Positions 1-10,109 of a stretch of DNA of 64,000 bases are shown piece by piece; positions within the stretch are counted from its first letter, which is position 1; each line of letters starts with the position of its first letter. The notes under the pieces are model-generated. The model saw nothing but the letters and a program-made list of their open reading frames with translations, searched no databases and was not told the origin of the DNA. Source of the stretch: Obelidium mucronatum (lineage: Eukaryota; Chytridiomycota; Chytridiomycetes; Chytridiales; Chytriomycetaceae); assembly GCA_025765595.1 (NCBI GenBank), contig JAIVFH010000073.1:1-64000 (forward strand), given 5' to 3'. The translations under genes and the position numbers were made by a program.

Positions 1-218
1 AGGGAAGAAACCTTGCTATTTATGCAAGTTCTGGAATTACACATGATAAAAGTTCAAAACAGAAAGAAAACTGACAATCAAACTGAAACTGTGATAACAA
101 GAGTGATAGCACAATAATATGTGAAATCAAGAATGATATCACAAAGATGAAATTGAAAAAGGTAATAAAATGACAAATCAAAGATGGCAAATACAAAAAT
201 AGAAACTTAAAGTAATAT

Positions 219-289
219 GTTACTAGTGGGGATCTAACCCTGGTTTCCATTGTGCAAATCGCGACAATAACCACTTAGCTACAAACTAT
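219..289 (-). repeat. tRNA-like sequence (degenerate tRNA or SINE head)
   Basis: On the minus strand there is a good RNA polymerase III A box (TAGCTAAGTGG, 281-271) and, about 31 nt further on, a B box (GGTTAGATCCC, 239-229) that differs at one conserved position from GGTTCGANNCC. This is tRNA geometry. The T stem pairs at only about 3 of 5 positions and the outer acceptor arms do not pair, so a functional tRNA is unlikely. A tRNA pseudogene or the head of a tRNA-derived SINE fits better. The rest of 1-315 is AT-rich and shows nothing else. Confidence 0.4.
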
Positions 290-315
290 AGAAAAATATC
301 CCTTGATTCCTAACA

Positions 316-1033
316 TCATCTCCTTCTTTTCTTGCGATTGCGAACACTTGCAGCAATTGCACCAGGACCAGGCTTATCGGGATATTTGGCGTGGACTTCA
401 GAAACCAACTCAGCAGAACTAGAAAAATTGGCAGCAGGCTCCCAGGAGCAGTCAGAGTTAGAATATCCAATGAAGTAAATATTGAAGTTTGTTGTAGAAA
501 ATGCGAGAATCCAAGATTTCTTGAACTTCCCATCCTTCAGTGTTGTCCACAATAACTGGAGGAGGTGGAGGTTGGGTAAACGCGGCAATAATATTCTTAG
601 TCTTGGGATGAATGGAATACTGGATGAATACGCATAGTTGAAGGTTAAGAAAGTTCAAAGGCGACTGGGTTGATGACTTGTTTGAATTTAAAAGGACCAA
701 GTTTCTTATCATCAATCTTTTGAGAAGGACAATTAGTCTTGATATTGTGACAATCCAAGAAAACCAAGTCCCCGGGTTTAATTTCAGGAACTGGTAACCG
801 TGTAACCTTCCTGGGCAAACTTTAAGTTTGCACCAAGGTCTTCAAGGATAGTTTTCATTGGTGCGAGGCAATTTTCAGCGTCAGGAACAGATGATTTGCA
901 CATTACAGAAGGGTCAAAAATTGGAATGTGACCAGAGTTTGCGAAGATTGGAGTGTGACCAGTAGTGGTTACCAAAGAATTGTTGTAGGCAAATTTGCAA
1001 AGAGGGAACTTGGATACCCAATCGTCTTGCTGG
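316..1033 (-). pseudogene. Ty3 chromovirus pol 3' end: integrase and chromodomain relic
   Basis: Read on the minus strand, this starts in an integrase core (motif FAYNNSL near 985-965), continues with the typical post-core segment beginning GDLVFLD (about 770), then RIHPVFH (about 640), a proline run, and a chromodomain with WEVQEILDSR and the closing aromatic-acidic motif SWEP. It ends in a basic tail and a stop at 316. These are the hallmarks of the C-terminus of Ty3/Gypsy chromovirus polyproteins, where the chromodomain targets integration to chromatin. The frame is broken at least twice: an in-frame stop near 655 and a shift inside the chromodomain near 540. The 5' part is cut off at about 1033, where an unrelated repeat begins. 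Family assignment is secure; it is a dead fragment. Confidence 0.8.
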
Positions 1034-1345
1034 TTGCAGGTTGCTTGTCAACCTGTCATATAAAGGGGGAGTTTGAGGGGGTTAGAGGCAAATTCCTTGT
1101 AGTTCTATTTATAGAAAAGGTTTTCCTACCTTGTTCAAAAGGCTTGAGGGTAAAGATGGGGTTTGCTAATTGATCTATTTTTAGAAATGGACGTGTTCAA
1201 GCTGTTACATTCCTGACAATTAAAGGAAAACTGACTTGGAAACCAAAGTCGCACTATGTTCCATTAATCTCTCCCAGTTAACCCATGAACGTTCAACTGT
1301 CTCAAGTAGGTTTTTTAACCTGAGTGATAATGTTTTATATATTTA
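1034..1345 (+). repeat. Interspersed terminal-repeat-like module, copy A
   Basis: This block is shared with 7500-7520 joined to 12821-13130 (copy B, split by a DNA transposon) and, on the minus strand, with 21065-20923 (copy C). All copies begin TTGCAGGTTGCTTGTCAACC, which contains a perfect 7-bp hairpin (CAGGTTG, loop CTTGT, CAACCTG), followed by a purine tract AAGGGGGAG resembling a retroelement polypurine tract. The sequence before TTGCAGG differs in each copy, so this marks an element boundary. Here it cuts the chromovirus integrase and lies upstream of the retroelement ORFs at 1491-3895. It could be the left terminal repeat of that element or a solo repeat. The class is not settled. Confidence 0.55.
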
Positions 1346-1490
1346 ATATGCACATCGGAAGGAACCGGAATGGAACAGGTAGATAGACCCGACCTTCCGG
1401 CAACTGAGATTGTGTATGACGCAATTTATAGATTTATCTTCTCTTTTCCTAAACGTTTCGCTACCGCTCCGCTACAGCTCCCACGTAATT

Positions 1491-2904
1491 ATGGCCGCCA
1501 ACCCCACCCAAGCAAACACGTGGGTCTTCCAGACCCAATTTTCGGCCCTCAACCAGGTCCAACTGGACCAGCTAAGTGCCATCATGTCGCTCCAAGAAGC
1601 AACCCCCGCAGTCATCTTCCAGGCCATCCTGGATGATGACAGCAACGCTAACCCCGCTCCAGCATGGGACGGCCGCTTCCGCCTCAACGTTCCCCTGGGA
1701 CCAGGGCCGCAACAGGGTCACGCGGACCAAGCCGACTTTGACGCATTGACAGCTGTCAACGTGGCTAACGCCGAAATCCCCGTCCAACCACCACCACCGG
1801 AACGCTTTGCGGCACTCAGAGGCACCTTCCCAACCCAGCTACAGCAGCAACAGCAGCAGCAGCAGCAACCACAAGTGCAACAACCTCAACAACCACAACA
1901 ACAGCAGCAGCAAAACCAGGACCCAGACGCCGCCGCCAACAACCAAGGACCCGAAGACCAATCCTCAGACTCCGAAGACAAAGAGGATGAAAAGGCCAAG
2001 CCAACTCCGAAGAAACGGGTAACTTTACAGGTAGGAACCACACCCCCACTTTTTTCTTTCTTCTCTCTTTCTCTCTCACCCCTGGCGAGACGCAGCAGCA
2101 GCGTCCCAGGTTTATCTTTTGCGGCACCATCTGCCACCACAATAGCTCACAAGCGCCACCAGGGCCAACACGTGACCGCTACTCTCCACCCAACCCAAGC
2201 CCCCTAGCTGCGAAGGGGCACTGCCGGGCAATGGGCGCCCGCGGACATGCGTGAGGAACCACGGCTTCATCTAAGAAGTCTCCGACACCGCCTTAAGTAC
2301 CAAAACTCGCCCCCCACCCTTACCAACAACCCCAACCCTAAACACACGTTGTTAACAGGGACGCTACGACCTGCTCTTTGCCAACTTCCTGGCCAACCTA
2401 GCCACCGGAGCCTTCCAGTCAAACCAGGCAGCGAGCACGGCGATTCAAGCTCTCCTAGGGGCCGCTTCATCAGTGGGAGACATGGAGTCATTCAACACCC
2501 TCACGGTGGCCGCACGCATCATCGACACTGCCGCGTCTAAGGGCCTCCCCGTCAAAGACACCCAACGCCTGGTATTGGAGGAACTCGACGAGGCCCCGGC
2601 AGGAAACATCCTACGGGCACGCATTGCTGCAAAGATTGACAAGTTGGCAATCACGGCGCAGAAGCTAAAGCCAACGTTACACAGGAGCAACAGAGGACCC
2701 TCGACCAGCTCCCGGGGGGGATGTCACCAATGCAAACGCACAGACGTCCGCAGCCACCCGGAATCTTCATGTCGCAGCTCCTGCAACAGCAGCAGCTGCA
2801 CACGTCGCCAATGCACACCAAGCAACAGCGACCGCCGCTCTGACAGAGGAGACCGCCGCCCTGCCGAGCGTGGACCGGACCGCCAGGACCGGCTGGACCG
2901 CTGA
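1491..2904 (+). CDS. Retroelement ORF1 (gag-like), two exons
   Basis: Exons 1491-2030 and 2359-2904 join in frame through a canonical GTAGGA...AACAG intron. The alternative, reading through 2031-2207, gives low-complexity sequence and a stop. Start chosen at the ATG beginning MAANPTQANT. The protein has a leading region, a long Gln/Pro tract (about 1840-1925), an acidic-basic hinge, then a helical segment beginning GRYDLLFANFLANL. No enzymatic domain is recognised; a nucleocapsid-like role is inferred from its place upstream of a reverse transcriptase. Near 2670 another frame takes over as the more protein-like one (Ala/Thr-rich, open to about 2990), so the 3' end may carry a frameshift. An intron inside a retroelement ORF is unusual. 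Confidence 0.45.
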
Positions 2905-3073
2905 GTCGAAAACAGCAAAGCAAGGTTGGCCAAGCGCGACACCATACCTCCAACACCACCCACCTACACCACCTCCACCACCAACGTAAACACACCGCTT
3001 CCCGAAGCAACACAATAAAACAACGACTGCTGCCACCAAATAACAAAAATTTCATTAACCTGAAACACAACCC

Positions 3074-3895
3074 ATGTCGCAGACCCTACCACCTCCGAAC
3101 ACGATCTACTACCAGAGGATCTTCGGAGACAATGCCAGAAGCGAAACCCGTGTCCAACCCAACCCCACCCTAGAACAGGTGCTAAGAAAAGAAGCCAATG
3201 GCGACCCCAGTTCCCTATACCTACCCTCGCCGGACTCCTTCAAAGCCGGCAACGTCAACGCCAACCAACTTGACGCTTGGAGAAAGGTTGCTGCCTTCTC
3301 CCCACACGAGAACACCATCCTCAAAATCGTCGAATTTGGGGTAGACATAGAGGACTTCTGGAAAACAGACGACCGGCCTCCGCCCATCCACCAAGACAAC
3401 CACTCCGGCATCCCCGCCCACCTCTCCGCCTTCCTCAACGGAGAGCTAGAAAACGACTTACGTACAGGGGCATGCTCCCTGGTAGGCCCGTGCAACACCT
3501 CAGAAATCCCCCACATCGTCTACCCAATAGGAGTGGAACCCACCAAACCGCGCAGAGTTGCAGACCTCCGCAGGCTAAATGAGTACACCAAGGCCCCAGA
3601 CCACCACCCCGAATCACTCCGACAACTCTCAAGGTGGATAGGATCCCACATGACCGTGGTGGATGTCAAGGCATGTTATTACAACTTCCGCCTAGCACCC
3701 GCTTCACGCAAGTACTTTGGCTTCCGCTGGAAACGAAACGGTACATGGTGCTACTTCCTGTCCAACGTCCTCGTCTTCGGATGGAACACCGCATCGTTCA
3801 TACACTTCATCCTGACAGACGCTATAGTACGGTACCTACGCTCTTACAAGATACCGCTCATGGTCTTCTTTGACGACTTCGGCCTAGGAGAGCTC
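3074..3895 (+). pseudogene. Reverse transcriptase, YR-retroelement (DIRS/Ngaro) type, truncated
   Basis: The frame starts at an ATG 85 nt past the extended ORF1 frame. The first 150 residues are variable. After that come the RT blocks: RRVADLRRLN, then VVDVKACYYNF with the first catalytic Asp (about residue 195), FGFRWKRNG, and the second catalytic pair in VFFDDFG (about residue 267). This spacing and the FGFRW block match reverse transcriptases of the DIRS/Ngaro group better than Ty1, Ty3 or LINE enzymes. The gene is cut at 3895 by the left end of the non-autonomous element; RNase H and recombinase parts are missing and do not resume on the other side. Assignment to DIRS versus Ngaro is uncertain. 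Confidence 0.7.
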
Positions 3896-5131
3896 CACGT
3901 ACTATAGCGAGCGGCACTCCCGATTCGGACCCTATTCGGACTCCTATTCGGAAAACGATTCGGAGTCCGACTAGGGCCCGATTCGGATCCAATTCGGACT
4001 CCGAATCGGACTAGGCTGTCCGTTAGGCCTAACGGCACTCCAAACGGACTCCAATTGAGCTCCAAATGCGCTTCCAATTGGATTTACAGCTCCTAACGGC
4101 TTTTTCAGCCCATCACTAATAGCGCGTTGATAGTTCTAGTCGGAAAGCTAGTCAAACGCGGCTAGGGGTCCTACTAGGATCCCCGTTAGGACTCCAAATC
4201 TCAAAAATGTTGAGCATCTGGTGGGGTTTGAAGCCATCAGAAAAATTTTCTGAGCCTTCATCCTGAAATTTCCTGCCAAAATTTTTACTCAAATGGAAAA
4301 AGTTGTCGCCCAGTGCCAGAAATAATTATTATTCCATTGTTATTTCTATTTGACTGAGCTACCTTTTCAATTCAAATCAAGTTAATTAATCTTCAGATTT
4401 TACAATCAGGAATTTATTCACTACAAAATAAGTAGCTATGTTTGCTACTACAAAATAAGTAGTTATGTTTGCATACAATCAAGAATTTATATAAGTTGAG
4501 ATAGTGCAGTTAAGAAATGGCAGTGACTTTGAAGATGATCTGGTGAGGCAAGTATTCAAAGTTAGGCTTGTGTGATAAATATTAAATTTTCTCTCTCAGG
4601 CATGTATTAAAATTGTTAATAAACATGCAGGGTGAAAAATTGATGATGGGAAAAAATTTGCCATGAAATTTTAATGGGGATGGAAATATGTACAAGTGCA
4701 GAGTTGAGAAAATTTTCATTTGATAATTATGTTAAAAGTTTATATTGCAATGGAAGAGATTTCTGCAGTAATGTTGCTACAGTCTGCAACGTGCAGCCGC
4801 TAAATATTTGCTCTTGGTTGCTTTATGTTCACTGGTGCGAAGGGTCCTTATCGGTGGAAAACTCCCCATTAGGGCTCCTAATGGCCCTAATGGGTCCAAT
4901 TGGTTTGCTATTAGGAGTGAAAAACACTAGTAGCGCTCCTATTAGGAGCAAAAAATCCGATTAGGAGCAATGAAAAAACGCGTGTTTTTCAATCGGAATC
5001 TCTATTGGAGCTCCAATTGGGGCCAAATAGGCTCTGAATTGCTCTCAGTCCGATTCGGATCCGATTAGGAGTACCCCGAATAGGGCCCGAATCGGACCCC
5101 GAATCGCGCGTGCCGCTCGGACCCCAGGCTG
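3896..5131. mobile_element. Non-autonomous KDZ-type element with inverted subterminal arrays
   Basis: The left end (CACGTACTATAGCGAGCGGC) and the right end read inward (CAGCCTGGGGTCCGAGCGGC) match the ends of the complete KDZ-type element at 7521-12820. Inside each end lie about 250 bp of iterated short units of the type GATTCGGACTCC / AATTAGGAGTCC in opposite orientation. The middle (about 4200-4840) is AT-rich, with no supported gene. The 8 bp outside the left end (GAGAGCTC) and the right end (CCACAAAG) differ, and the flanks are different retroelements, so this copy is not a clean insertion; recombination between copies is likely. Confidence 0.65.
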
Positions 5132-5139
5132 CCACAAAG

Positions 5140-6168
5140 GCTCCCAAAGAAAAGGGCTTGGTAGGTTTTGGAGATGAAGAAGAAGAAAATTTTTCCCTGA
5201 CAACAAGTGTACATAGAAGCAATCTTGGAATCCGATGATGAGGGAACAGAAAGGTTGACAGTTTGCATCGCCAAACTGGGCGGGAAATTTACGCCTGAGC
5301 ACCCTTCCCTGGGCGCTCCGAGCATTTTTTGCGACCAAGAGAGGGCAAACCTTGGCGTCAGAAGCACCCTTGCAACCATCTTGACCACAGTAAGCGCAAA
5401 AACCTTTATCCTTGTGGCATTGACGTTCATCGTGAGTAGGCTTGCCAGACTTGAAATCAGCAGCGGCAACGTCAGCTGACCCAAGCGGCACCTGGGTTAT
5501 TGGAACGGGAGCTGGAACCAGACCCTTGGTTACCCTTGGAGGATTCAGACAGTAAGCTGTTAGCAAACACGCGCTCATCGAAGACAATGGCCTTGCGCAT
5601 GAGCATGGAGAGGTTAGCTGGTTGAGGTTCCAGACCATCAATATAGTTCATCATGTGCTTGCTTGAACATAAGCATCTTGGTGTAATTGTTGTGTTGAGT
5701 ACTAGCAATCCAGCATAGAAAATTGCATGCGTAGGCTTGACAAGATGTAGTTTGCGTCAAGGTTTTGGCTTTGTCATTAGCAATTGCTTCCACAACACGT
5801 GGATCTTTGCTGAAGAAGGCAGCAAAAACGTCAGCAAATTCCTGAAAGCTATTTAACTTGAGCTCAGGTTTGGCCACGTGGTTGATGTACCACTTGGCAG
5901 CATTACCGCCAAGGTAGGAAACAACAAAGGCAATCTTGGACTTGGTGGAGAGAATACTGTTGGGTCCAGAGTTGTCATAATTGAGATAAACTTTGAGCAT
6001 AAAGTCGTCAAAGTTGTCAGTTGCGAGGCCCTTGAAAACAGGAGGCTTGGCAACCTGGAGAGAAATTTTATCAGACTTGTACGATTCAAACCGGGAACCC
6101 AATCAGATTACACTCCAATACACTTTTGAATGTGCTTCCCTGTGAATTGCAGGTTTGATTGAAGCCAT
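5140..6168 (-). pseudogene. Ty3-type gag relic with zinc-knuckle-like cysteines
   Basis: The minus strand from an ATG at 6168 encodes a retrotransposon gag core (NAAKWYINHVAKP near 5870, typical of the GAG central domain), then a serine-rich linker and a cysteine cluster (FCAYCGQDGCKG, about 5405-5370) like the nucleocapsid region of Ty3/Gypsy elements. The frame is broken by a stop near 6106 and by shifts near 5640 and 5480. The distal part is cut by the right end of the element ending at 5131. No protease or RT follows. The 320 bp upstream (6169-6489) hold no feature I can support. Confidence 0.7.
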
Positions 6169-6489
6169 TTAAGTAAGTGTCAATCATGATAAAAACACAC
6201 TAGAGACTCCCAGCTGAGCCAAGATTTCATCATTCTGCTTTCGATTTGCATTAGCAAAATGCATTTGCTGAAGCAAGAGAGCATGGGTCAGGCTGTTTTG
6301 GTCTAGAATTTGAATGAAGTGGGCTGTAGAATCTTGCGAATCTATGAGGGTTGGCTTTGTTCATCTGAGTCTATTTCCATCAACATAAGTTAATAAAAGA
6401 GTCTATTCAGTATTGATTCCAGCAACGATTGCCTGATAGCCTCTGACAATATTGTCCTCTTTGTCAATTTCAACCATTTTTGATTGTAA

Positions 6490-7512
6490 ATGACATCAAA
6501 TCAGCAATGCTCTCTATGTCAACCTGGATTTCAATTTGCAAACAACAATGCGTGGACAATTCATCGAAGAAGTGCTATGCATAAGAAGAAAACCTTGGCG
6601 GCAGCAACCTCCAACTGTAACTGTTGCAATGACACCAATAGCTATAGCTCCAACTACTGCATTGTCAACTACTATTTCAGCCAGTTCATCAGCAATGAAT
6701 ATCGATGAGCCAAATGATAGCAATCACCACTGGGAGCCAGGCTTGTTCCCAGAAACTCCAGACCAGCAATCACACACAGTTTCTCAAACCCCTTTTCCAG
6801 ATACAACACGCTCAACAGCTAATTTGCCTGCTTCTCAAAGAGACGTTCCAATCATTCATCATAGCAGTTTGAGCGCTTTCAATTTAGTCCTTTCAACGAT
6901 TTTCAACGATTTCAACGATTTTCAACAATTTTCAGCCATTGCAACGGTTGCAACAAGTCAATCATGGCTGATCGCGCAGCACCTTTTATTGAGTGTGTTT
7001 CAACGTTTTTCTGCCAGTGTAGTGAGCGGGACAGGACATGATGCCGATGGTGGAGGCATGAAACTATTTATTGATCATCAAGACAGACCAACGAAGACTA
7101 GGACCTCGTATTTGCCAAGAGCATGTTCTTGGACGCTCTACTTCCTCAATGTATATTAGGTGGAGGCTCGCTCTGGCGTGGCCACTGGTCATGCGAACAA
7201 CCTGCACATCATTTCTCAAAATGGGAGCAAGGGCCTCTCATAGCCAATCTTTCTAAACGTGCGGTTAGTTTGAAATTCGAAAGTTCTAATAAATATTATT
7301 GTGTTTTCCCCATCTTCCATGTTTTCCAGCAGACATGCCTGAGCATTATATGATGGCACTCTTGAATGGCCATGCTGGGGCCTCTCCTTGCATATATTGT
7401 ATGGTTCAGCAGAGCTATATGCACTGGACAGAGTTTCCTGAGCTCACTCAAGACTCTGCCAAACATGTGAATGATTATAACCATATGTTGGATCATGACT
7501 TGCAGGTTGCTT
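6490..7512 (+). pseudogene. N-terminal half of a Plavaka-like transposase, decayed
   Basis: Three frames each hold part of one protein. First a C2H2-like finger (CSLCQPGFQF then IHRRSAMH, 6510-6580), then an acidic Ser/Thr/Pro linker, then a segment CFPADMPEHYMMALL... SPCIYC (7320-7400) that resembles the block with the CPxC-type motif in Plavaka/related fungal transposases. Frame shifts separate the pieces. The reading ends where repeat copy B begins (7500). The finger-linker-CxxC order is the basis of the call; no search could be run, and another large fungal transposase family is possible. Confidence 0.4.
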
Positions 7513-7520
7513 GTCAACCT

Positions 7521-7800
7521 CACGTACTATAGCAAGCGGCATGCGCGATTCGGACTCCGATTCGGACTCCGATTCGGGAAACAATTCGGAGCTCGACTAG
7601 GATCCAAATCGGCTCCGAATGGGAGGAAACCCGAATCGGGCTCCACTCGGAAGGGCCAATAGGGCTATTGGCGCTCCTAGCCGCCTCCTAATGGAGTCCT
7701 AATCACTTTCCATTAGGAGGAAACTACTTTTTCCTGCAATTTGAGGATTGTCCTATTAGGAGCACCTCAGTCCTATTAGGACTACCGACTAGGACTTAAC
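7521..7800 (+). repeat. Left subterminal iterated array of the KDZ-type element
   Basis: Repeated short units such as GATTCGGACTCC, then TATTAGGAGCACC and CCTAATGGAGTCC, run inward from the left tip. The unit drifts from a CGG-containing to a TAGG-containing form away from the tip. Such arrays are candidate transposase-binding regions. The same unit recurs inverted at the right end and in the introns of both element genes. 7801-7970 is AT-rich with no feature. Confidence 0.75.
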
Positions 7801-7970
7801 ATCATATAACTCTCAACTGCAAAACGCTTAAAAAAAAGTCTAAAAATTACAAACCATCAGAAAAAATTCAAAAAAATTGCAAAATACAAAATTAATTTTT
7901 CAGGATTTTATGATATTATACTTAAAATTAATCATAAAAATTTATCAATTTCTCAAATAACCTCTGGCTA

Positions 7971-10058
7971 CTAACATTTGCTAAGATGCTCATTTCTCAT
8001 GTCCACCATGCTGAACAAAAAAAAGTCTGCCTGAAGAGGGTCCAAATATCGCAAAATGTGCCCCATTTTTTCAAACCATCCAGCACACTGTTCTGCTGCT
8101 GATGTGTTGAATAAAGGCTTGTTTCCTTGGTATAGCCTAGAAAAAGACCTAGCGTCACAATTCTCCATGCAGAATCTGTCTCGACGACTATGGTTTCTGA
8201 AGTGAAATCGGTCAACAACCCAGATGATTTTTTGGTATAGCATCCTAAGCACAGAAGTTAGATTCTATCACAGCAAATACATCCTTACTTATGGAGCAGC
8301 TTGTTTTGCTGAGCGCCGTTTTTCAAAGTCCTGACAAAAACACATGCTTTGTCATAAAACATGAATGTAGGATACTCATCCAGCCTCATGAATGTTTGAC
8401 AAAGAAATCCTGTGATAAACTTGTTGGACTCAAACGAGTACATCTTTTCAATGTCCATAATGTGCCCACAGCTCCACACAACCAGGAACACCCCTGGCAG
8501 GAATCTGTCAAATGGGCTGTAACAGAACCCAAACTCCTCATAATTCCTTTCATCATCCTTCACATGCCAACTGACACTCGTGTCTTTTCTCCATACTTCT
8601 TTGCAGTTTTCTCACTTGTTGTTGATGGGTCGGAGAAGAATTTTCGCACCGCCTCCATATGTTCTGCTTTCTTGCACGACAGCGGTTGGTAATCAAAAGA
8701 GTTCTCACGTTCTCGTTTTTGATTCCCACATCCTGAAATGATGCATTTCCCCTTCAATCCTGCATGATTGATACAGAATTTTGTATTGATCCCAATGATG
8801 TCCAAATTGCATCCAATCACTCTGCACAGCAAGTGCCCCATCACTTTTCCATATATCACTGCCGCACTATACTCCTGGCCTCTGCTATCAACAACATGAC
8901 ATTCTCCACATGAATGTTTCCATTTTACTGCAAAGTGCGCATTCATCCACTCCACATATTCCTTCATTGCCAACCGCAAATCTTCTACATTATCAGACAC
9001 TTGATTGCTTGAGTATTCTCCAAGATGTAGGGAATATGGAAACAGCCGTCTGCCCTTCTCCCCCCAAGATGGTTGGAAGCAGGAGTAATCAAAATCTTCT
9101 TGAGCTGCTTGAAGCGCCTCTGAAACTGCTGGATCCTGAATGTACTCTTGCAGTAGAAGCATCTGGTATAAGTAATACGCCCGCTTGAAAATAAATGATG
9201 ATGCAGCTGAGGGAATCCCTGAATACTGTTCAGTATCTGATGAAACAGAAGGAAATGCTGAATGGTATGCATTCTGCAGAGTATACATTTTGCATCTAAG
9301 GAATAGTCTGTCAGTAAATGACAAGCAACAAACACTACTAATAGCACTCCTAATAGCAATCCTAATAGCAATCCTAATAGCACTCCTAATCGCTTCCGAT
9401 TCGCTTCCAATTTGCTTCCCATTCGGAACGCTATTAGGAGCGTGAATTGGAGCGCGATTAGGAGTGCTATTAGGATTGCTATTAGGACCAACACTTACAG
9501 CATTACAGACGGCACATTTTTCAGCCACAAATTTGCAAATGCAACAGTCATGTAGTATTTAGAATTGATTCCAATGACTTTTTGCTTTCTGATTGTATTC
9601 ATTGGGTAATGTTCTATGGAGCTGTTTCCATCGGTAATCTCTGACACTGAATCAACATCATACAACTGAATACTGCAGCTCAAATTCACACAGCTGGATT
9701 TGTACAGAAGACCCGATTTAGCTGAATCTGCATCCAAGATTGTGACTTCTTGCCATCTCCCAATCTTTAGATGGCTCTGACACTTGATGCAGTATGTAAA
9801 CGGAGCTGACAGGATAATAGGTACATTTGGGGTAATTGTTTCGTGAATTCTTGAATCAAACACAGCCTCTGCTGTTTGTTTGGCTGCCAGGATGGGAACG
9901 CCAAAAGAAGTAGCAATAAGCTGAATGAAATCCTGCAAACGGAGTGTCTTGTTGTAAGTCTTTTCAAAACTGCCGTAGATTGAAAACTCAGCTTGGAAGG
10001 CTGGGAACTGTTCTGCCAGCTGAGCTCCCATCTTGACATGTGAGGCAGGGATTTTCAT
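7971..10058 (-). pseudogene. CxC5-CxC6 KDZ-type transposase, four exon blocks, one frameshift
   Basis: Exons on the minus strand: 10058-9499, 9307-8289 and 8244-7971, with introns 9498-9308 and 8288-8245. The first exon has paired CxxC motifs (YCIKC near 9785 and NLSCS near 9690) like CxC5. The second has CRVIGC, CINHAG and CIISGCG (8810-8720) like CxC6; both modules are described as companions of KDZ transposases. The catalytic part carries WSCGHI, MFYDKACVF, VDRFHFRNH with a following Cys, and an AEQ motif, the usual KDZ order. Between the CxC6 part and the catalytic part a duplicated GT dinucleotide near 8575 shifts the frame; otherwise the gene is intact. It should cut and paste this element. 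The start at 10058 is the first in-frame ATG; an earlier exon is possible. Confidence 0.7.
9308..9498 (-). other. Transposase intron composed of the element's own repeat unit
   Basis: The intron has a strong donor (GTAAGTGT) and an acceptor with a good branch-like sequence (TTTACTGACAG). Removing it joins the two coding blocks in frame. Nearly all of its 191 nt consist of the TAATAGCA-ATCC / GATTAGGAGTGC unit in two opposed orientations, forming an internal inverted repeat (about 9340-9488). This is the same sequence family as the subterminal arrays. Confidence 0.7.
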
Positions 10059-10109
10059 TTTTTTCGGCAAAGTTTTTTCCACATGCAATCACCACCACTG
10101 CCACTGCCT

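Noticed and set aside
1410..2207. A single uninterrupted 265-codon reading of ORF1
   Set aside because: The last 59 codons cover the intron from 2031 and have low-complexity, non-protein-like sequence, whereas splicing gives a much longer coherent protein.
2651..3070. Minus-strand Trp/Cys/Gly-rich ORFs opposite the retroelement
   Set aside because: They are antisense shadows of GC-rich coding sequence on the plus strand.
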